Under the pieces are notes generated by a model, which made no database searches, was not told the DNA's origin, and was given only the letters and a program-made list of their open reading frames with translations. Positions 1-9,230 of a DNA stretch of 64,000 bases are shown here, in pieces. Positions within the stretch are counted from its first letter, which is position 1. Every line of letters begins with the position of its first letter. Both the position numbers and the translations under genes were made by a program. The DNA comes from Terrisporobacter petrolearius (GTDB lineage Bacteria > Bacillota > Clostridia > Peptostreptococcales > Peptostreptococcaceae): assembly GCF_032598785.1 (NCBI RefSeq), contig NZ_CP102984.1. The stretch is one strand, 5' to 3'.

Positions 1-874
1 TAAAGATAAGCTAATAGAAAAAGAATTATTTTATAATATGTGTGAAGAATATGGGTTAGATTATCCAAAAACATATATATACAATAAGGGTGATGAAATA
101 GGTGACTTTGGATTTAATTATCCAGTTATATTAAAAGCCTCTGATAGTATATCATTCTTCCAAAATGCTTTTGAAGGAATGAACAAAGCTTATCTTATAC
201 AAGATGAAGAAGAATTTAAAAGAGAAATAGCAAAAATATATTCTCATGGTTATGAAAAATCTATGATAGTTCAAGACTTCATACCTGGAGATGACTCCCA
301 CATGAGAGTTTTAACTTGTTACTCAGATAAAAATGGAAAAGTTAAAATGCAATGTTTAGGACATGTTTTATTAGAAGAACATACTCCAAAAGGAATTGGA
401 AATCATGCAGCTATAATAACTGAGTATGATGAAGAAGTTATGACTAAATTTAAAAACTTCTTAGAAAGTATAAATTACACAGGATATTCAAACTTTGATA
501 TAAAATACGATGCTAGGGACAATAAATACAAAGTATTTGAAATAAATTTAAGACAAGGCAGAAGTAATTATTATGTAACATCTTCAGGAAATAACATAGC
601 TAAGTTTGTTGTAGAAGACAGAGTTAATAACAAAGAGCTAGACTTAAAAATACAAAAAGAACCTTTCTTCTGGAGATGCATACCAAAAGAAGTAGTATAT
701 AAATATGTAAAGAGTCAAGAATTAGTAAATAAATGCAAAGAATTAGATGCTGTAGGAAAATCAGCTACATCATTTGGATACGAAGCTGACCTAAAAGGAA
801 ACTTCAAAAGGAGATGGTACATCTTCTTATACTATGTAAATCAATTTAGAAAATTCAAAAAATACTGCAAGTAG
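1..874 (+). CDS. ATP-grasp carboxylate-amine ligase (5' truncated by window edge)
   Basis: The reading frame is open to the left edge; an internal ATG lies at 38, but in-frame codons run upstream to base 2, so the true start is outside the window. The visible 290 residues look like the central and C-terminal part of an ATP-grasp ligase: YPVILKASD (nucleotide-binding strand), MIVQDFIPGDDSHMRV, and near the end FEINLRQGRSNYY, the acidic/Asn metal-binding motif. The family joins a carboxylate to an amine through an acyl-phosphate; D-aspartate ligase is one relative. The next gene, 12 bases on, is an Asp/Glu-type racemase and a MurE-like ligase follows, so a role in making or attaching a D-amino acid or wall precursor is inferred. 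Substrate is not determined. Confidence 0.72.
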   Translation, partial: KDKLIEKELFYNMCEEYGLDYPKTYIYNKGDEIGDFGFNYPVILKASDSISFFQNAFEGMNKAYLIQDEEEFKREIAKIYSHGYEKSMIVQDFIPGDDSHMRVLTCYSDKNGKVKMQCLGHVLLEEHTPKGIGNHAAIITEYDEEVMTKFKNFLESINYTGYSNFDIKYDARDNKYKVFEINLRQGRSNYYVTSSGNNIAKFVVEDRVNNKELDLKIQKEPFFWRCIPKEVVYKYVKSQELVNKCKELDAVGKSATSFGYEADLKGNFKRRWYIFLYYVNQFRKFKKYCK

Positions 875-886
875 ATTGGTGATAAT

Positions 887-1588
887 ATGAATAATATAAC
901 TGTAGGTGTTTTAGGTGGCTTAGGACCTATGGCCTCTGTGTATTTCTATGAAATGGTAGTGAATATGACAGAAGCGAAGACTGACCAAGAACATGTTGAT
1001 ATGATAATAACAAATAGAGCAACTACGCCAGATAGAACAGCTTTTATCGTAGGAAACTCTGATGAAGATCCATCAAAGATATTAATAGATGATGCAAAAA
1101 AATTAGAAAAATATGGTGTAGACTTTATTGTGATAACATGTAATACGGCACATTATTTCTATGAAAAAATAGTTAATGCAGTTAATATACCTTTAGTAAA
1201 TATTGTAGAGGAAACGATTAAACATGCCAAAGAGACTAATCATAAAAAACTAGGCATTCTTGCCACTACTGGAAACATTAAAACTTGTTTATATCAAAAT
1301 ATGTGTGAAAAGTATGATATGGAATATTTAGTATTAGATGAAAATAAGCAGTCTAGGGTAATGGAAATAATTTACGATAATATAAAAAGTGGAAAACCAG
1401 CTGATATGCATAAGTTCAATTCTATTGTAGACTATTTAAAGGAAAATAATTGTGATGGAGTTATTCTTGGATGCACAGAGCTATCTATATTAAAAAATGA
1501 TAATAAATTAAACGGAGATTTTTATATAGATTCCCTGGAAGTCCTTGCTAGAGAAACTATATTAAGAAGCGGAAGAAAACTAAAATAG
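887..1588 (+). CDS. Aspartate/glutamate racemase family protein
   Basis: A 233-residue cytosolic protein with the two-cysteine signature of PLP-independent Asp/Glu/hydantoin racemases: VITCNTAHYF around residue 87 and GVILGCTELSIL around residue 197. Each cysteine normally acts as acid/base on one face of the substrate. The N-terminal GVLGGLGPMAS and the internal TTPDRT stretch are typical of aspartate racemase. It is downstream of a partial ATP-grasp ligase and ends inside a terminator hairpin. It probably interconverts L- and D-aspartate, but glutamate or another acidic amino acid is possible. Confidence 0.85.
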   Translation: MNNITVGVLGGLGPMASVYFYEMVVNMTEAKTDQEHVDMIITNRATTPDRTAFIVGNSDEDPSKILIDDAKKLEKYGVDFIVITCNTAHYFYEKIVNAVNIPLVNIVEETIKHAKETNHKKLGILATTGNIKTCLYQNMCEKYDMEYLVLDENKQSRVMEIIYDNIKSGKPADMHKFNSIVDYLKENNCDGVILGCTELSILKNDNKLNGDFYIDSLEVLARETILRSGRKLK

Positions 1589-1612
1589 AGTAGTGAACCT
1601 ACTCTATTTTTT
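1583..1612 (+). terminator. Rho-independent terminator after the racemase gene
   Basis: An 11-bp perfect stem (AAATAGAGTAG with CTACTCTATTT) around a 5-base loop, followed by six T. It overlaps the racemase stop codon. A GTG at 1593, an apparent upstream start for the next gene, lies inside this hairpin and is not used. Confidence 0.85.
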
Positions 1613-1634
1613 AAAATCAGAAAGGAAGTATATT

Positions 1635-3149
1635 ATGAAATTATTTAAATTAATGGAAGATGTAAGTTTTACATCCAACTTACCTTTAGAAAAAATTGAT
1701 GAGATTGAAATAAAAGATATATCATATAACTCTAGGAGTTGTAAAGAAGAATTTATGTTTGTTGCTCTTGTTGGAGAAACTGTAGATGGTCATAGATTTG
1801 TAAAAAATGCTTATGACAATGGAGCTAGAGTATTTTTACTACAAAAGGGAATGGAATCTAGTAAATATGCTATGGAACTTCCAAATGATACAGTAAAATT
1901 ATTTGTGGAAGATACAAGAATAAGTTTATCAAGAATATCACATAACTTTTTTGGACAACCATCTAACTCACTAAAAGTAATTGGTGTTACAGGAACTAAG
2001 GGAAAAACGACTATAACTAATTATATTGCAACTGTTTTAAATGAATCAGGAGTTAATACTGGTGTAATAGGAACAAATGGAACTTTTTTCAATGGAACTT
2101 ATGAAGCTACAGCAAATACAACGCCAGAAAGCTATGAGTTACATAGAATATTTAGAAAAATGCTTGATAATGGTGTAACTTGTGTATCTATGGAAGTTTC
2201 ATCTGGAGGAATAATGCAAAACAGAGTGGAAGATGTAGATTTTGATGTTGCCATATTCTCTAATTTATCTCCAGATCACATAGGACCAAAGGAACATCCA
2301 ACATTTGATCATTATTTACAATGTAAAGCAAGATTATTTAAGATGGCTAAACATGGTATTATTAATATAGATGATGATTATGCAAATGATATAATAAATG
2401 CAGCAACTTGTGAAGTGGAGACTTTTGGAATAGAAAATGATGCGAATTTAACTGCTAACAATATAAGATATTCAAAAGAAATAGACTCGCTAGGAGTGAG
2501 TTTTGACTGTAATACAAAAGAAGAAACATTCCCATGTTTTATATGTTCTCCAGGAACTTTTAGTATTTACAACGCATTGGCAGTTATAGTAGTTTGTAAA
2601 TATCTAGATGTGAAAAGAGAGATTATGGTAGATGCCTTAAAAAATGCTAAGGTAAGTGGAAGAGTGGAAGTTTTACCAATACTTCCTTATGCTACAGTAA
2701 TAGTTGACTATGCTCACAATGGTGTTAGTTTAGAAAATATATTACAAACACTTAAAAACTATGATCATGATAGATTAATATGCTTATTTGGTTCAGTAGG
2801 TGGAAGAACTGCAATAAGAAGAAAAGAATTAGGTGACGTTGCTGCTCGTGAGTGTGATTTAGCAATACTTACAGCAGATAATCCGGATTTTGAAGATCCG
2901 ATGAATGTTATAAATGATATAGCACAGTCTTTTGAAGGTTCTTCTTGTGAAGTAGTAAAAATAGCAGATAGAGAAGATGCTATAAAATATACTATTAGAA
3001 ATGCTAAAGAAGGAGATATGATAGTATTTGCAGGGAAAGGTCATGAAAAATACCAATTGATAAATGGAGAAAAATTACCTTTTGATGAAATAGCTATTGC
3101 AAAAGATGAAGCAAAAAAAGTAATAGAAGAAAAAGAATTATTAGCTTAA
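1635..3149 (+). CDS. MurE-like Mur ligase (UDP-MurNAc-tripeptide ligase paralogue)
   Basis: A 504-residue protein with the full Mur ligase architecture: an N-terminal UDP-MurNAc domain (ISYNSRSCKEEFMFVALVGE), a central ATPase with P-loop VTGTKGKTT near residue 118, and a C-terminal domain with DYAHNG, GGRTAIRRKELG and GKGHEKYQ. The family adds the third amino acid of the peptidoglycan stem peptide in the cytosol. ATG 1635 is preferred because AAAGGAAG lies just upstream; the longer GTG form starts inside a terminator. The specificity motif, DNPR in meso-diaminopimelate-adding MurE, reads DNPD here, so a different amino acid or a non-canonical role is likely. The neighbouring racemase and ATP-grasp ligase suggest a dedicated pathway. 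Confidence 0.82.
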   Translation: MKLFKLMEDVSFTSNLPLEKIDEIEIKDISYNSRSCKEEFMFVALVGETVDGHRFVKNAYDNGARVFLLQKGMESSKYAMELPNDTVKLFVEDTRISLSRISHNFFGQPSNSLKVIGVTGTKGKTTITNYIATVLNESGVNTGVIGTNGTFFNGTYEATANTTPESYELHRIFRKMLDNGVTCVSMEVSSGGIMQNRVEDVDFDVAIFSNLSPDHIGPKEHPTFDHYLQCKARLFKMAKHGIINIDDDYANDIINAATCEVETFGIENDANLTANNIRYSKEIDSLGVSFDCNTKEETFPCFICSPGTFSIYNALAVIVVCKYLDVKREIMVDALKNAKVSGRVEVLPILPYATVIVDYAHNGVSLENILQTLKNYDHDRLICLFGSVGGRTAIRRKELGDVAARECDLAILTADNPDFEDPMNVINDIAQSFEGSSCEVVKIADREDAIKYTIRNAKEGDMIVFAGKGHEKYQLINGEKLPFDEIAIAKDEAKKVIEEKELLA

Positions 3150-3177
3150 TGAATAATTTATAATATGAAAATATTAG

Positions 3178-3210
3178 AGGCATTACATTTATTATGTAAT
3201 GCCTTCTTTA
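3178..3210 (+). terminator. Rho-independent terminator after the MurE-like gene
   Basis: An 11-bp perfect stem (AGGCATTACAT with ATGTAATGCCT) with a 5-base loop, followed by a T-rich run. Confidence 0.75.
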
Positions 3211-3353
3211 AATGGGAATATATTGAAAATTATCAAATTTGTGAATGATTTTTATTAATTATTATTTATATAATAAAATAGGCACAAATATACTATAGTG
3301 AAATTGATTTTTGAAAATTCTTATGATATCATTAAATTAATTAGAAAACAAAG

Positions 3354-3755
3354 TTAGTCATGGCATCTTGATTTATTCAATCCTTGACCAGTTACATCAA
3401 TTATTTTATTTATTGCAGTGTCAGATAAAAATACAATTTCTGATGGTTCGCCTTTCAAATTTTCACCCATCAACTTTAAACCATTAGAGTTTTCTATGTA
3501 AGAAATATCTAGATTTCTCCTGAAAATTCTATTAGTAGTCTTATCTTTAACTTCTACAGTAATTTCATCACAACTAATAAAATCTAAAGGAGCATTATTT
3601 GGAGCTAAATTTTTGTTGAAGTGTTCTATAAGATAACTTATAGTATAATCCCTCAAAATAATTAATTCCTCATTAGTCTTAGCATTAGATGTAGAGATAA
3701 ACCTATCAAATATTTCTTTAAAAACTTCTTCATTTAAAACATTATCTTTAATCAT
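3354..3755 (-). CDS. Hypothetical protein, 133 aa
   Basis: A minus-strand gene of 133 codons starting at ATG 3755 with a good GGAGG site 5 bases upstream; a start 7 codons earlier lacks such a site. The protein is soluble, acidic and mixed alpha/beta by eye, with no signal peptide or membrane segment and one cysteine pair of unlikely significance (FISCDE and a C-terminal SRCHD). I do not recognise the family. It stands alone between two plus-strand genes and is transcribed divergently from the aldehyde oxidoreductase gene. Confidence 0.6.
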   Translation of the reverse strand: MIKDNVLNEEVFKEIFDRFISTSNAKTNEELIILRDYTISYLIEHFNKNLAPNNAPLDFISCDEITVEVKDKTTNRIFRRNLDISYIENSNGLKLMGENLKGEPSEIVFLSDTAINKIIDVTGQGLNKSRCHD

Positions 3756-3860
3756 AGTAACCTCCAAAATAAGCATTAATTTTGCTAATTAATAAATTTA
3801 CATAAATTATAGTCCAAGTTTATTAATTTAGAAATAAAAATTTAAAAGGGGGAAATAAAT

Positions 3861-6605
3861 TTGCTACTAAAAAAGGTCCTTTATATTAATGGGGTAAAAA
3901 GAACACTACTTGTTAATCCAGAAAGCAGTTTAGCTAATGTACTACGTGAACAACTATTACTTACAGGGTGTAAGATAGGTTGTGGTCAAGGTCACTGTGG
4001 TACATGTACTATTATTTTAAATAATAAGGCTGTTCGTTCTTGTATAGTTAAAATGAAAAAAATTGAGGATGAATCAGTTATACAAACAATTGAAGGATTA
4101 TCAGAAGGTGAAGAGTTACATCCACTACAAGTTGCATGGATGGGACACGGATGTGCACAATGTGGTTTCTGTAGCCCTGGATTTATTATGTCAGCGAAGG
4201 TTTTATTAGAAGAAAACCCTTCTCCAACAAGAGAAGAAGTAAGAGAATGGTTCCAAAAACATAAAAATTTATGTCGTTGTACAGGATATAAACCTTTAGT
4301 AGATGCTGTCATTGATGCAGCTGCAGTACTAAGAGGTGAAAAGAAAGTAGAAGATTTAGTTTTCGAACCTGTAGGAAATGAAATATTAGGAACTAAGTAT
4401 ATTAGACCTTCTGCAAAAGCTAAAGTAACTGGTACTTGGGATTTCGGTGCGGATATGAACTTACAAATGCCAGATGGAACTTTAAGATTAGCTTTAGTTC
4501 AAGCTGAGGTTTCTCATGCAAATATTAAGGGAATAGACACTTCTGAAGCAGAAAAAATGCCAGGTGTTTATAAAGTAATAACTGCTAAAGATGTTAAAGG
4601 TAACAATAAGATAAACGGATTAGTATTCTTCCCAAGTGCTAATAAGGGAGATGGATGGGATAGACCAATTCTTTGTGATGAAAAAGTATTCCAATATGGT
4701 GACGCTATTGCATTAGTAGCTGCTGATACTGAAGAGCAAGCTAAAGCTGCTGCTAAAAAAGTAAAAATAGATTTAGAAGTGCTTCCAGCATATATGAGTG
4801 CACCAGAAGCTATGGCTGAAGATGCTATAGAAATACATCCTGGAATTCCTAACGTTTATTTTAAAACTGATTGTAAAAAGGGTGAAGAAACAGCTCCATT
4901 AATGGAAAAACTTCCCAATGTAGTTGAAGTTGAATCTTATTGTAGCCGTCAACCGCATTTACCTCTTGAACCAGACTGTGGTCAAGCGTACCAAGATGAA
5001 GATGGTAACTTAATTATAAACTCTAAGAGTATAGGAATCCACTTACATCATGCAATGATTTGTACAGGTATAGGTATTGATCCAGAAAAATGCTTCTTAG
5101 TACAAAATCCAACTGGAGGAACTTTCGGATATAAATTCTCTCCAACTATGGAATCTATGTTAGGTGTTGCTTGTTTAGCTACTGGAAGACCAGTAACATT
5201 AAACTATACTCAATATCAAAATATAACTTACACTGGAAAGAGGTCTCCTGCATTCATGAAAATAAAACTTGGTGCAGATGAAAATGGTAAAATACTTGCT
5301 CTTGAAGGTGAAAACTATATAGATCATGGCCCATATTCAGAATTCGGTGACTTATTAACTATGCGTCTTACTCAATTCGTAGGTGCTGGTTATGGAATAC
5401 CAAATATAAGAAACACTTCTTATACTGTATGTACTAACCATGCTTGGGGTAGTGCATTTAGAGGATATGGTGCTCCACAAAGTTTTATGGGAACTGATAC
5501 TGCTATAGATGTATTAGCAGACCAAATGGGAATGGATCCATTTGAATTAAGATATATAAATGCATATAGAGAAGGAGATACTACTCCAACTGGTCAAACT
5601 CCAGAAGTATACTCTATAGTACCTATGATGGATAAATTAAGACCATTATATGAAGAAGCTAAAGTAAGAGTTAAAGAAAATTCTACTGATAAAGTTAAAC
5701 GTGGTGTAGGTATATCTATAGGTGTTTATGGATGTGGACTTGATGGTGCGGATTCATCTGAAGCTTATGCTGAAATAACTCCAAAAGGTGTAACTATTTA
5801 CAACTCTTGGGAAGATCATGGTCAAGGTGCAGATATAGGAACATTAACTATGGCTCATGCAACTTTAAAAGAAGCTGGATATAAACCAGAAGATATTAAA
5901 TTAGTAATGTGTGATATGCGTCAAACTCCAAACAGTGGTCCTGCTGGTGGAAGTAGATCTAATGTTGTTACAGGCAATGCTACTAGAATAGCAGCTGAAA
6001 ACTTGTTAAAAGCACTAGATAAAGGCGATGGAACTTATCGTTCTTACGATGAGATGGTAGCTGAAGGTTTACCAACTAAATATGTAGGTAAATGGGTTGC
6101 GTCTATGTGTTCTGATTGTCAAATAGAAAATGGTCAAGGAGCACCATTTAGTAACTATATGTACGTTGTTAATATGCCAGAAGTTGCTGTTGATATGGAA
6201 ACAGGCAAAACAAAAGTTGAAAAATTCACTTGTATAGTTGACTGTGGTAAGATAATTAACAAACTTGTTGTTGATGGTCAAGTTTATGGAGCATTAGCAC
6301 AAGGTATAGGTCTTGCATTAACTGAAGACTTTGAAGATTTAGAAAAGCATACTACGTTAGTTAAATGTGGTATACCACAAATAAAAGATATACCAGATGA
6401 TTTAGAAATACATTATGAAGAAGCTGAAAGACCAGATGGACCTTATGGGGCTTCTGGAGTAGGTGAAGGTCCATTAGCTGCACCTCACCCTGCTATACTA
6501 AATGCTATATTTAATGCTACTGGAGCTAGAGTAACTAAAGTACCTGCAACTCCAGAAGTAGTTAAAGCTGCACTAGATGAATTAGCAAGTGGAGCAAATG
6601 CTTAA
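3861..6605 (+). CDS. mop: Molybdenum-dependent aldehyde oxidoreductase (Mop/xanthine oxidase family)
   Basis: A 914-residue single-chain molybdenum hydroxylase of the Desulfovibrio Mop type (about 907 residues). Residues 1-75 form a plant-type 2Fe-2S domain with C41, C46, C49, C61; residues 80-155 form the second 2Fe-2S domain with C101, C104, C138, C140; the remainder is the two-part molybdopterin-cytosine-dinucleotide domain. GVGEGPLAAP near the C-terminus places the catalytic glutamate at residue 869, which I recall as the position in D. gigas Mop. No FAD domain is present, so electrons leave through the clusters to ferredoxin or flavodoxin. The start is TTG with AAGGGGG 8 bases upstream. 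The expected reaction is aldehyde plus water to carboxylic acid; substrate is unknown. The accessory operon follows after a terminator. Confidence 0.9.
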   Translation: MLLKKVLYINGVKRTLLVNPESSLANVLREQLLLTGCKIGCGQGHCGTCTIILNNKAVRSCIVKMKKIEDESVIQTIEGLSEGEELHPLQVAWMGHGCAQCGFCSPGFIMSAKVLLEENPSPTREEVREWFQKHKNLCRCTGYKPLVDAVIDAAAVLRGEKKVEDLVFEPVGNEILGTKYIRPSAKAKVTGTWDFGADMNLQMPDGTLRLALVQAEVSHANIKGIDTSEAEKMPGVYKVITAKDVKGNNKINGLVFFPSANKGDGWDRPILCDEKVFQYGDAIALVAADTEEQAKAAAKKVKIDLEVLPAYMSAPEAMAEDAIEIHPGIPNVYFKTDCKKGEETAPLMEKLPNVVEVESYCSRQPHLPLEPDCGQAYQDEDGNLIINSKSIGIHLHHAMICTGIGIDPEKCFLVQNPTGGTFGYKFSPTMESMLGVACLATGRPVTLNYTQYQNITYTGKRSPAFMKIKLGADENGKILALEGENYIDHGPYSEFGDLLTMRLTQFVGAGYGIPNIRNTSYTVCTNHAWGSAFRGYGAPQSFMGTDTAIDVLADQMGMDPFELRYINAYREGDTTPTGQTPEVYSIVPMMDKLRPLYEEAKVRVKENSTDKVKRGVGISIGVYGCGLDGADSSEAYAEITPKGVTIYNSWEDHGQGADIGTLTMAHATLKEAGYKPEDIKLVMCDMRQTPNSGPAGGSRSNVVTGNATRIAAENLLKALDKGDGTYRSYDEMVAEGLPTKYVGKWVASMCSDCQIENGQGAPFSNYMYVVNMPEVAVDMETGKTKVEKFTCIVDCGKIINKLVVDGQVYGALAQGIGLALTEDFEDLEKHTTLVKCGIPQIKDIPDDLEIHYEEAERPDGPYGASGVGEGPLAAPHPAILNAIFNATGARVTKVPATPEVVKAALDELASGANA

Positions 6606-6666
6606 ATAAGAAGTAAATATAAAAGAGTAATTTTATGATTGTTGCTCTTGTTTAGTCAAATAAAAG

Positions 6667-6710
6667 GGCTTAACCTTAAGTATATTCTACAAGAGTTTAA
6701 GCCTTTTTTT
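6667..6710 (+). terminator. Terminator between mop and its accessory operon
   Basis: A GGCTTAA/TTAAGCC stem with a long loop followed by seven T. It would let mop be expressed above the downstream operon, with the latter fed by read-through or its own promoter. Confidence 0.75.
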
Positions 6711-6782
6711 CATATAAGGAATCTCAAGGAAGCAAATTTTTTAATACAAATAATAGATATATTTTTTTAAGGAGAATAGACT

Positions 6783-9008
6783 ATGGATAATCTTAGTCAA
6801 GATAAATTAAAAGAGTTAGAAAGCAAATGTATTCAAGAAGAAGATCCTTGGTGTAATGCCATGTGCCCAATTCATATAGATGTAAGACAGCTATGTAAAC
6901 TAGTTGCCCAAGGTAATTTTACTGAAGGTAGAAAAATTTATGAAAAAAAAGTTGTTTTTCCAAACATAATAAGCAGAGTTTGTGAAGCAAAATGCAAAAG
7001 TCAATGTAAAAGAAAAGAATTAGGAAATTCCATAAATATCAGACAGCTTGAATTAGCTTGCATGAATTATGGGAAAGAAGTAAAGGCCAGGGTTTTATTA
7101 AAACCTAAAAAGAAAGAGAAAGTAATAATATTTGGTACTAGTTTAAGTGGATTAAGCTGTGCAGTAGAATTAAAAAATAAGGGTTATTTTGTTGATTTAC
7201 ATGAAAGTGAAGAAATTTTAGGAAAAAATATATATGAAAATTATAAAGATGTATTAGAAGAAATTCTTATAAAAAATGATTTACAAAAAGTTGAAGATTC
7301 AGGAACGAAGATTTATATTAATTCCTATTTTGAAAAAGAAAAATTAAATGAATATAAAGAAGAATATGATGCATTAGTATTTGATGGAAACATTTATAAA
7401 GAATACTTATCTTACAATATGATAACTTTACAGCATGAAAATGATAAAGTTTTTTACAGTCCAATGAATGTTTCAGCTGTGGAGTGTATAAGTTTAGGTA
7501 AAAGGCTTTCAACATCTATAGATAGATATTTACAACATAGTAGCATGACTCAAGGAAGAGAAAAAGAAGGAGTTTTTCAAACAAAATTATATACAAATTT
7601 AGAAGATGTAGATATTGAATGTGAAACAATTCCTAGTAACAAAAAGTTTTATACAGAGGAGGAAGCTATAAAAGAAGGACAAAGATGTATTGACTGTAAC
7701 TGCCTTGAATGTGTAAAAGGCTGTGAATTTTTAAAACACTATAATTCTTATCCTAAAAAAATGGCAAGAGAAGTTTATAATAACTTATCCATTGCTTTAG
7801 GTAACAGAACTTCAAATAAAATGATAAATTCATGTAGCCTTTGTGGCCAATGTAAAGCTATTTGTCCAGGAGGATTAGATTTAGGAGAAGTTTGTGAATA
7901 TGCAAGAAATCAAATGGTAAAAACAAATAAAATGCCTCCATCAGCTTTCGAATTTGCCATGGAAGATATGGAATTTAGCAATAGCGAAGAGTTTTTTACG
8001 GTTATAGAGAAAGATAATCTAAATTATGTGTTTTTTCCTGGGTGCCAATTATGTGCATCTGAACCTGATCTAGTAAAAGTAATTTATAATGATTTGAACG
8101 ATAAATTAAAAAATGAAGTTGGATTAATTCTAGGTTGCTGTGGAGTAATAGGAAAATGGTCTGGAGAGGAAGACAGGTTTTATGAAGAAATAAAATTAAT
8201 AAAAAATACATTGGAGAAAGTTAATAATACTATTCTTATTACAGCTTGTCCTACATGTTATAAAATTTTCAGTTCGCATCTAGAAAGTGTAAAAGTTAAA
8301 ATGATTTATGATTATATTGATGATAAACAACTAAAATTTATTGGAAATAATAATGATATATATATAGATGATCCATGCACTGTTCGATATGATGACAAAT
8401 TACAAAGTCAAGTAAGAGAAATAGCAAAAAAACTTGGATTTAATCTAATAGAGTTGGATTATAGCAGAGAAATAACTACTTGTTGTGGATATGGTGGACT
8501 TACTTGTTTTTCTAACAAGGAATTAAAGGAAAATATAGTTTTATCAAGAATTAAAGAAAATAAACTAAATTATTTAACTTATTGTATAAATTGTAGAGAT
8601 AGTTTTTTAAGCCAAAATAAAGAAGCAAAACATATTTTACAATTTATATATAATTTTGATGGTAAAAACAAAAAACCTAATATTTCTGAAAGAAGATACA
8701 ACAGAGTCCAATTAAAATTAGATTTAACACAGGAAAAAGATAAGACCAATAATTACAAAATCAATTTAATTATGAGTGATGATTTGAAAGAAAAACTAGA
8801 GGATAGAATGATTTTATATAAAGATATTGAAGACACAATAAAAAATGCTCAAGAAACTAATGAAAAATTCATAAACAAATCAAACAATCATAATTTGGCT
8901 TATTATAGAATAAAAAACGTTACATTTTGGGTTGAGTACACTATTGAAGGAGGAAAATATTTAGTTTATAACGCATATAGTCATAGAATGAAGATAGAGG
9001 TGAATTAA
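6783..9008 (+). CDS. Pyridine nucleotide-disulfide oxidoreductase/dicluster-binding protein (DVU_1558-like)
   Basis: A 741-residue chimera. Residues 1-90 are a GltD-type cysteine-rich N-terminal domain (WCNAMCP, CEAKCKSQCKR). Residues 108-150 carry a Rossmann-like strand (VIIFGTSLSGLSCAVEL) but the flavoprotein part is short and degenerate. Around residues 300-380 are two ferredoxin-like cysteine groups (CIDCNCLECVKGC and CSLCGQCKAICPGG). Residues 415-630 hold two HdrB/GlpC-like CCG modules (GCCGVIG and TCCGYGG) that could bind non-cubane iron-sulfur clusters. The C-terminal 80 residues form a separate small domain. It heads an operon whose next start is immediately after its stop. It is likely the redox partner or electron conduit linked to the Mop protein; this is inferred from context. 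Confidence 0.8.
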   Translation: MDNLSQDKLKELESKCIQEEDPWCNAMCPIHIDVRQLCKLVAQGNFTEGRKIYEKKVVFPNIISRVCEAKCKSQCKRKELGNSINIRQLELACMNYGKEVKARVLLKPKKKEKVIIFGTSLSGLSCAVELKNKGYFVDLHESEEILGKNIYENYKDVLEEILIKNDLQKVEDSGTKIYINSYFEKEKLNEYKEEYDALVFDGNIYKEYLSYNMITLQHENDKVFYSPMNVSAVECISLGKRLSTSIDRYLQHSSMTQGREKEGVFQTKLYTNLEDVDIECETIPSNKKFYTEEEAIKEGQRCIDCNCLECVKGCEFLKHYNSYPKKMAREVYNNLSIALGNRTSNKMINSCSLCGQCKAICPGGLDLGEVCEYARNQMVKTNKMPPSAFEFAMEDMEFSNSEEFFTVIEKDNLNYVFFPGCQLCASEPDLVKVIYNDLNDKLKNEVGLILGCCGVIGKWSGEEDRFYEEIKLIKNTLEKVNNTILITACPTCYKIFSSHLESVKVKMIYDYIDDKQLKFIGNNNDIYIDDPCTVRYDDKLQSQVREIAKKLGFNLIELDYSREITTCCGYGGLTCFSNKELKENIVLSRIKENKLNYLTYCINCRDSFLSQNKEAKHILQFIYNFDGKNKKPNISERRYNRVQLKLDLTQEKDKTNNYKINLIMSDDLKEKLEDRMILYKDIEDTIKNAQETNEKFINKSNNHNLAYYRIKNVTFWVEYTIEGGKYLVYNAYSHRMKIEVN

Positions 9009-9230
9009 ATGAAAGAAAGTTATGATAATTTTTATGATTACTCAAGTGAGTCCATGATTTGTGCCAAATGTAATGTGCCCCTTGAAAGGGGAAAAGTAAC
9101 TCTAGAATATTTAGGCAGTAGTTTTCCTGTTGAGCTACCTAAATGCCCTAAATGCAATAATGTATTTATAGACGAAAGTCTAGTATATTCAAAAATGCTA
9201 AGAGTTGAAAAGGCTTTAGAAGATAAATGA
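9009..9230 (+). CDS. Small two-CxxC redox/zinc protein (DVU_1557-like)
   Basis: A 73-residue protein with two CxxC pairs, CAKCNVPL at residue 18 and CPKCNNVF near residue 46, separated by a beta-rich stretch. This is the pattern of a zinc-ribbon or rubredoxin-like fold. The start codon follows directly on the upstream stop, with GAGGTG inside the end of the upstream gene, so translation is coupled. It overlaps the next gene by 4 bases. In Desulfovibrio the counterpart also lies beside the dicluster protein and methyltransferase genes. Confidence 0.75.
   Translation: MKESYDNFYDYSSESMICAKCNVPLERGKVTLEYLGSSFPVELPKCPKCNNVFIDESLVYSKMLRVEKALEDK

Noticed and set aside
3861..6605. Selenium-dependent xanthine dehydrogenase
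   Set aside because: The fused single-chain layout without FAD domain and the catalytic residue position match Mop. No in-frame TGA or selenocysteine element was noticed, and the accessory set resembles the DVU_1551-1558 group.
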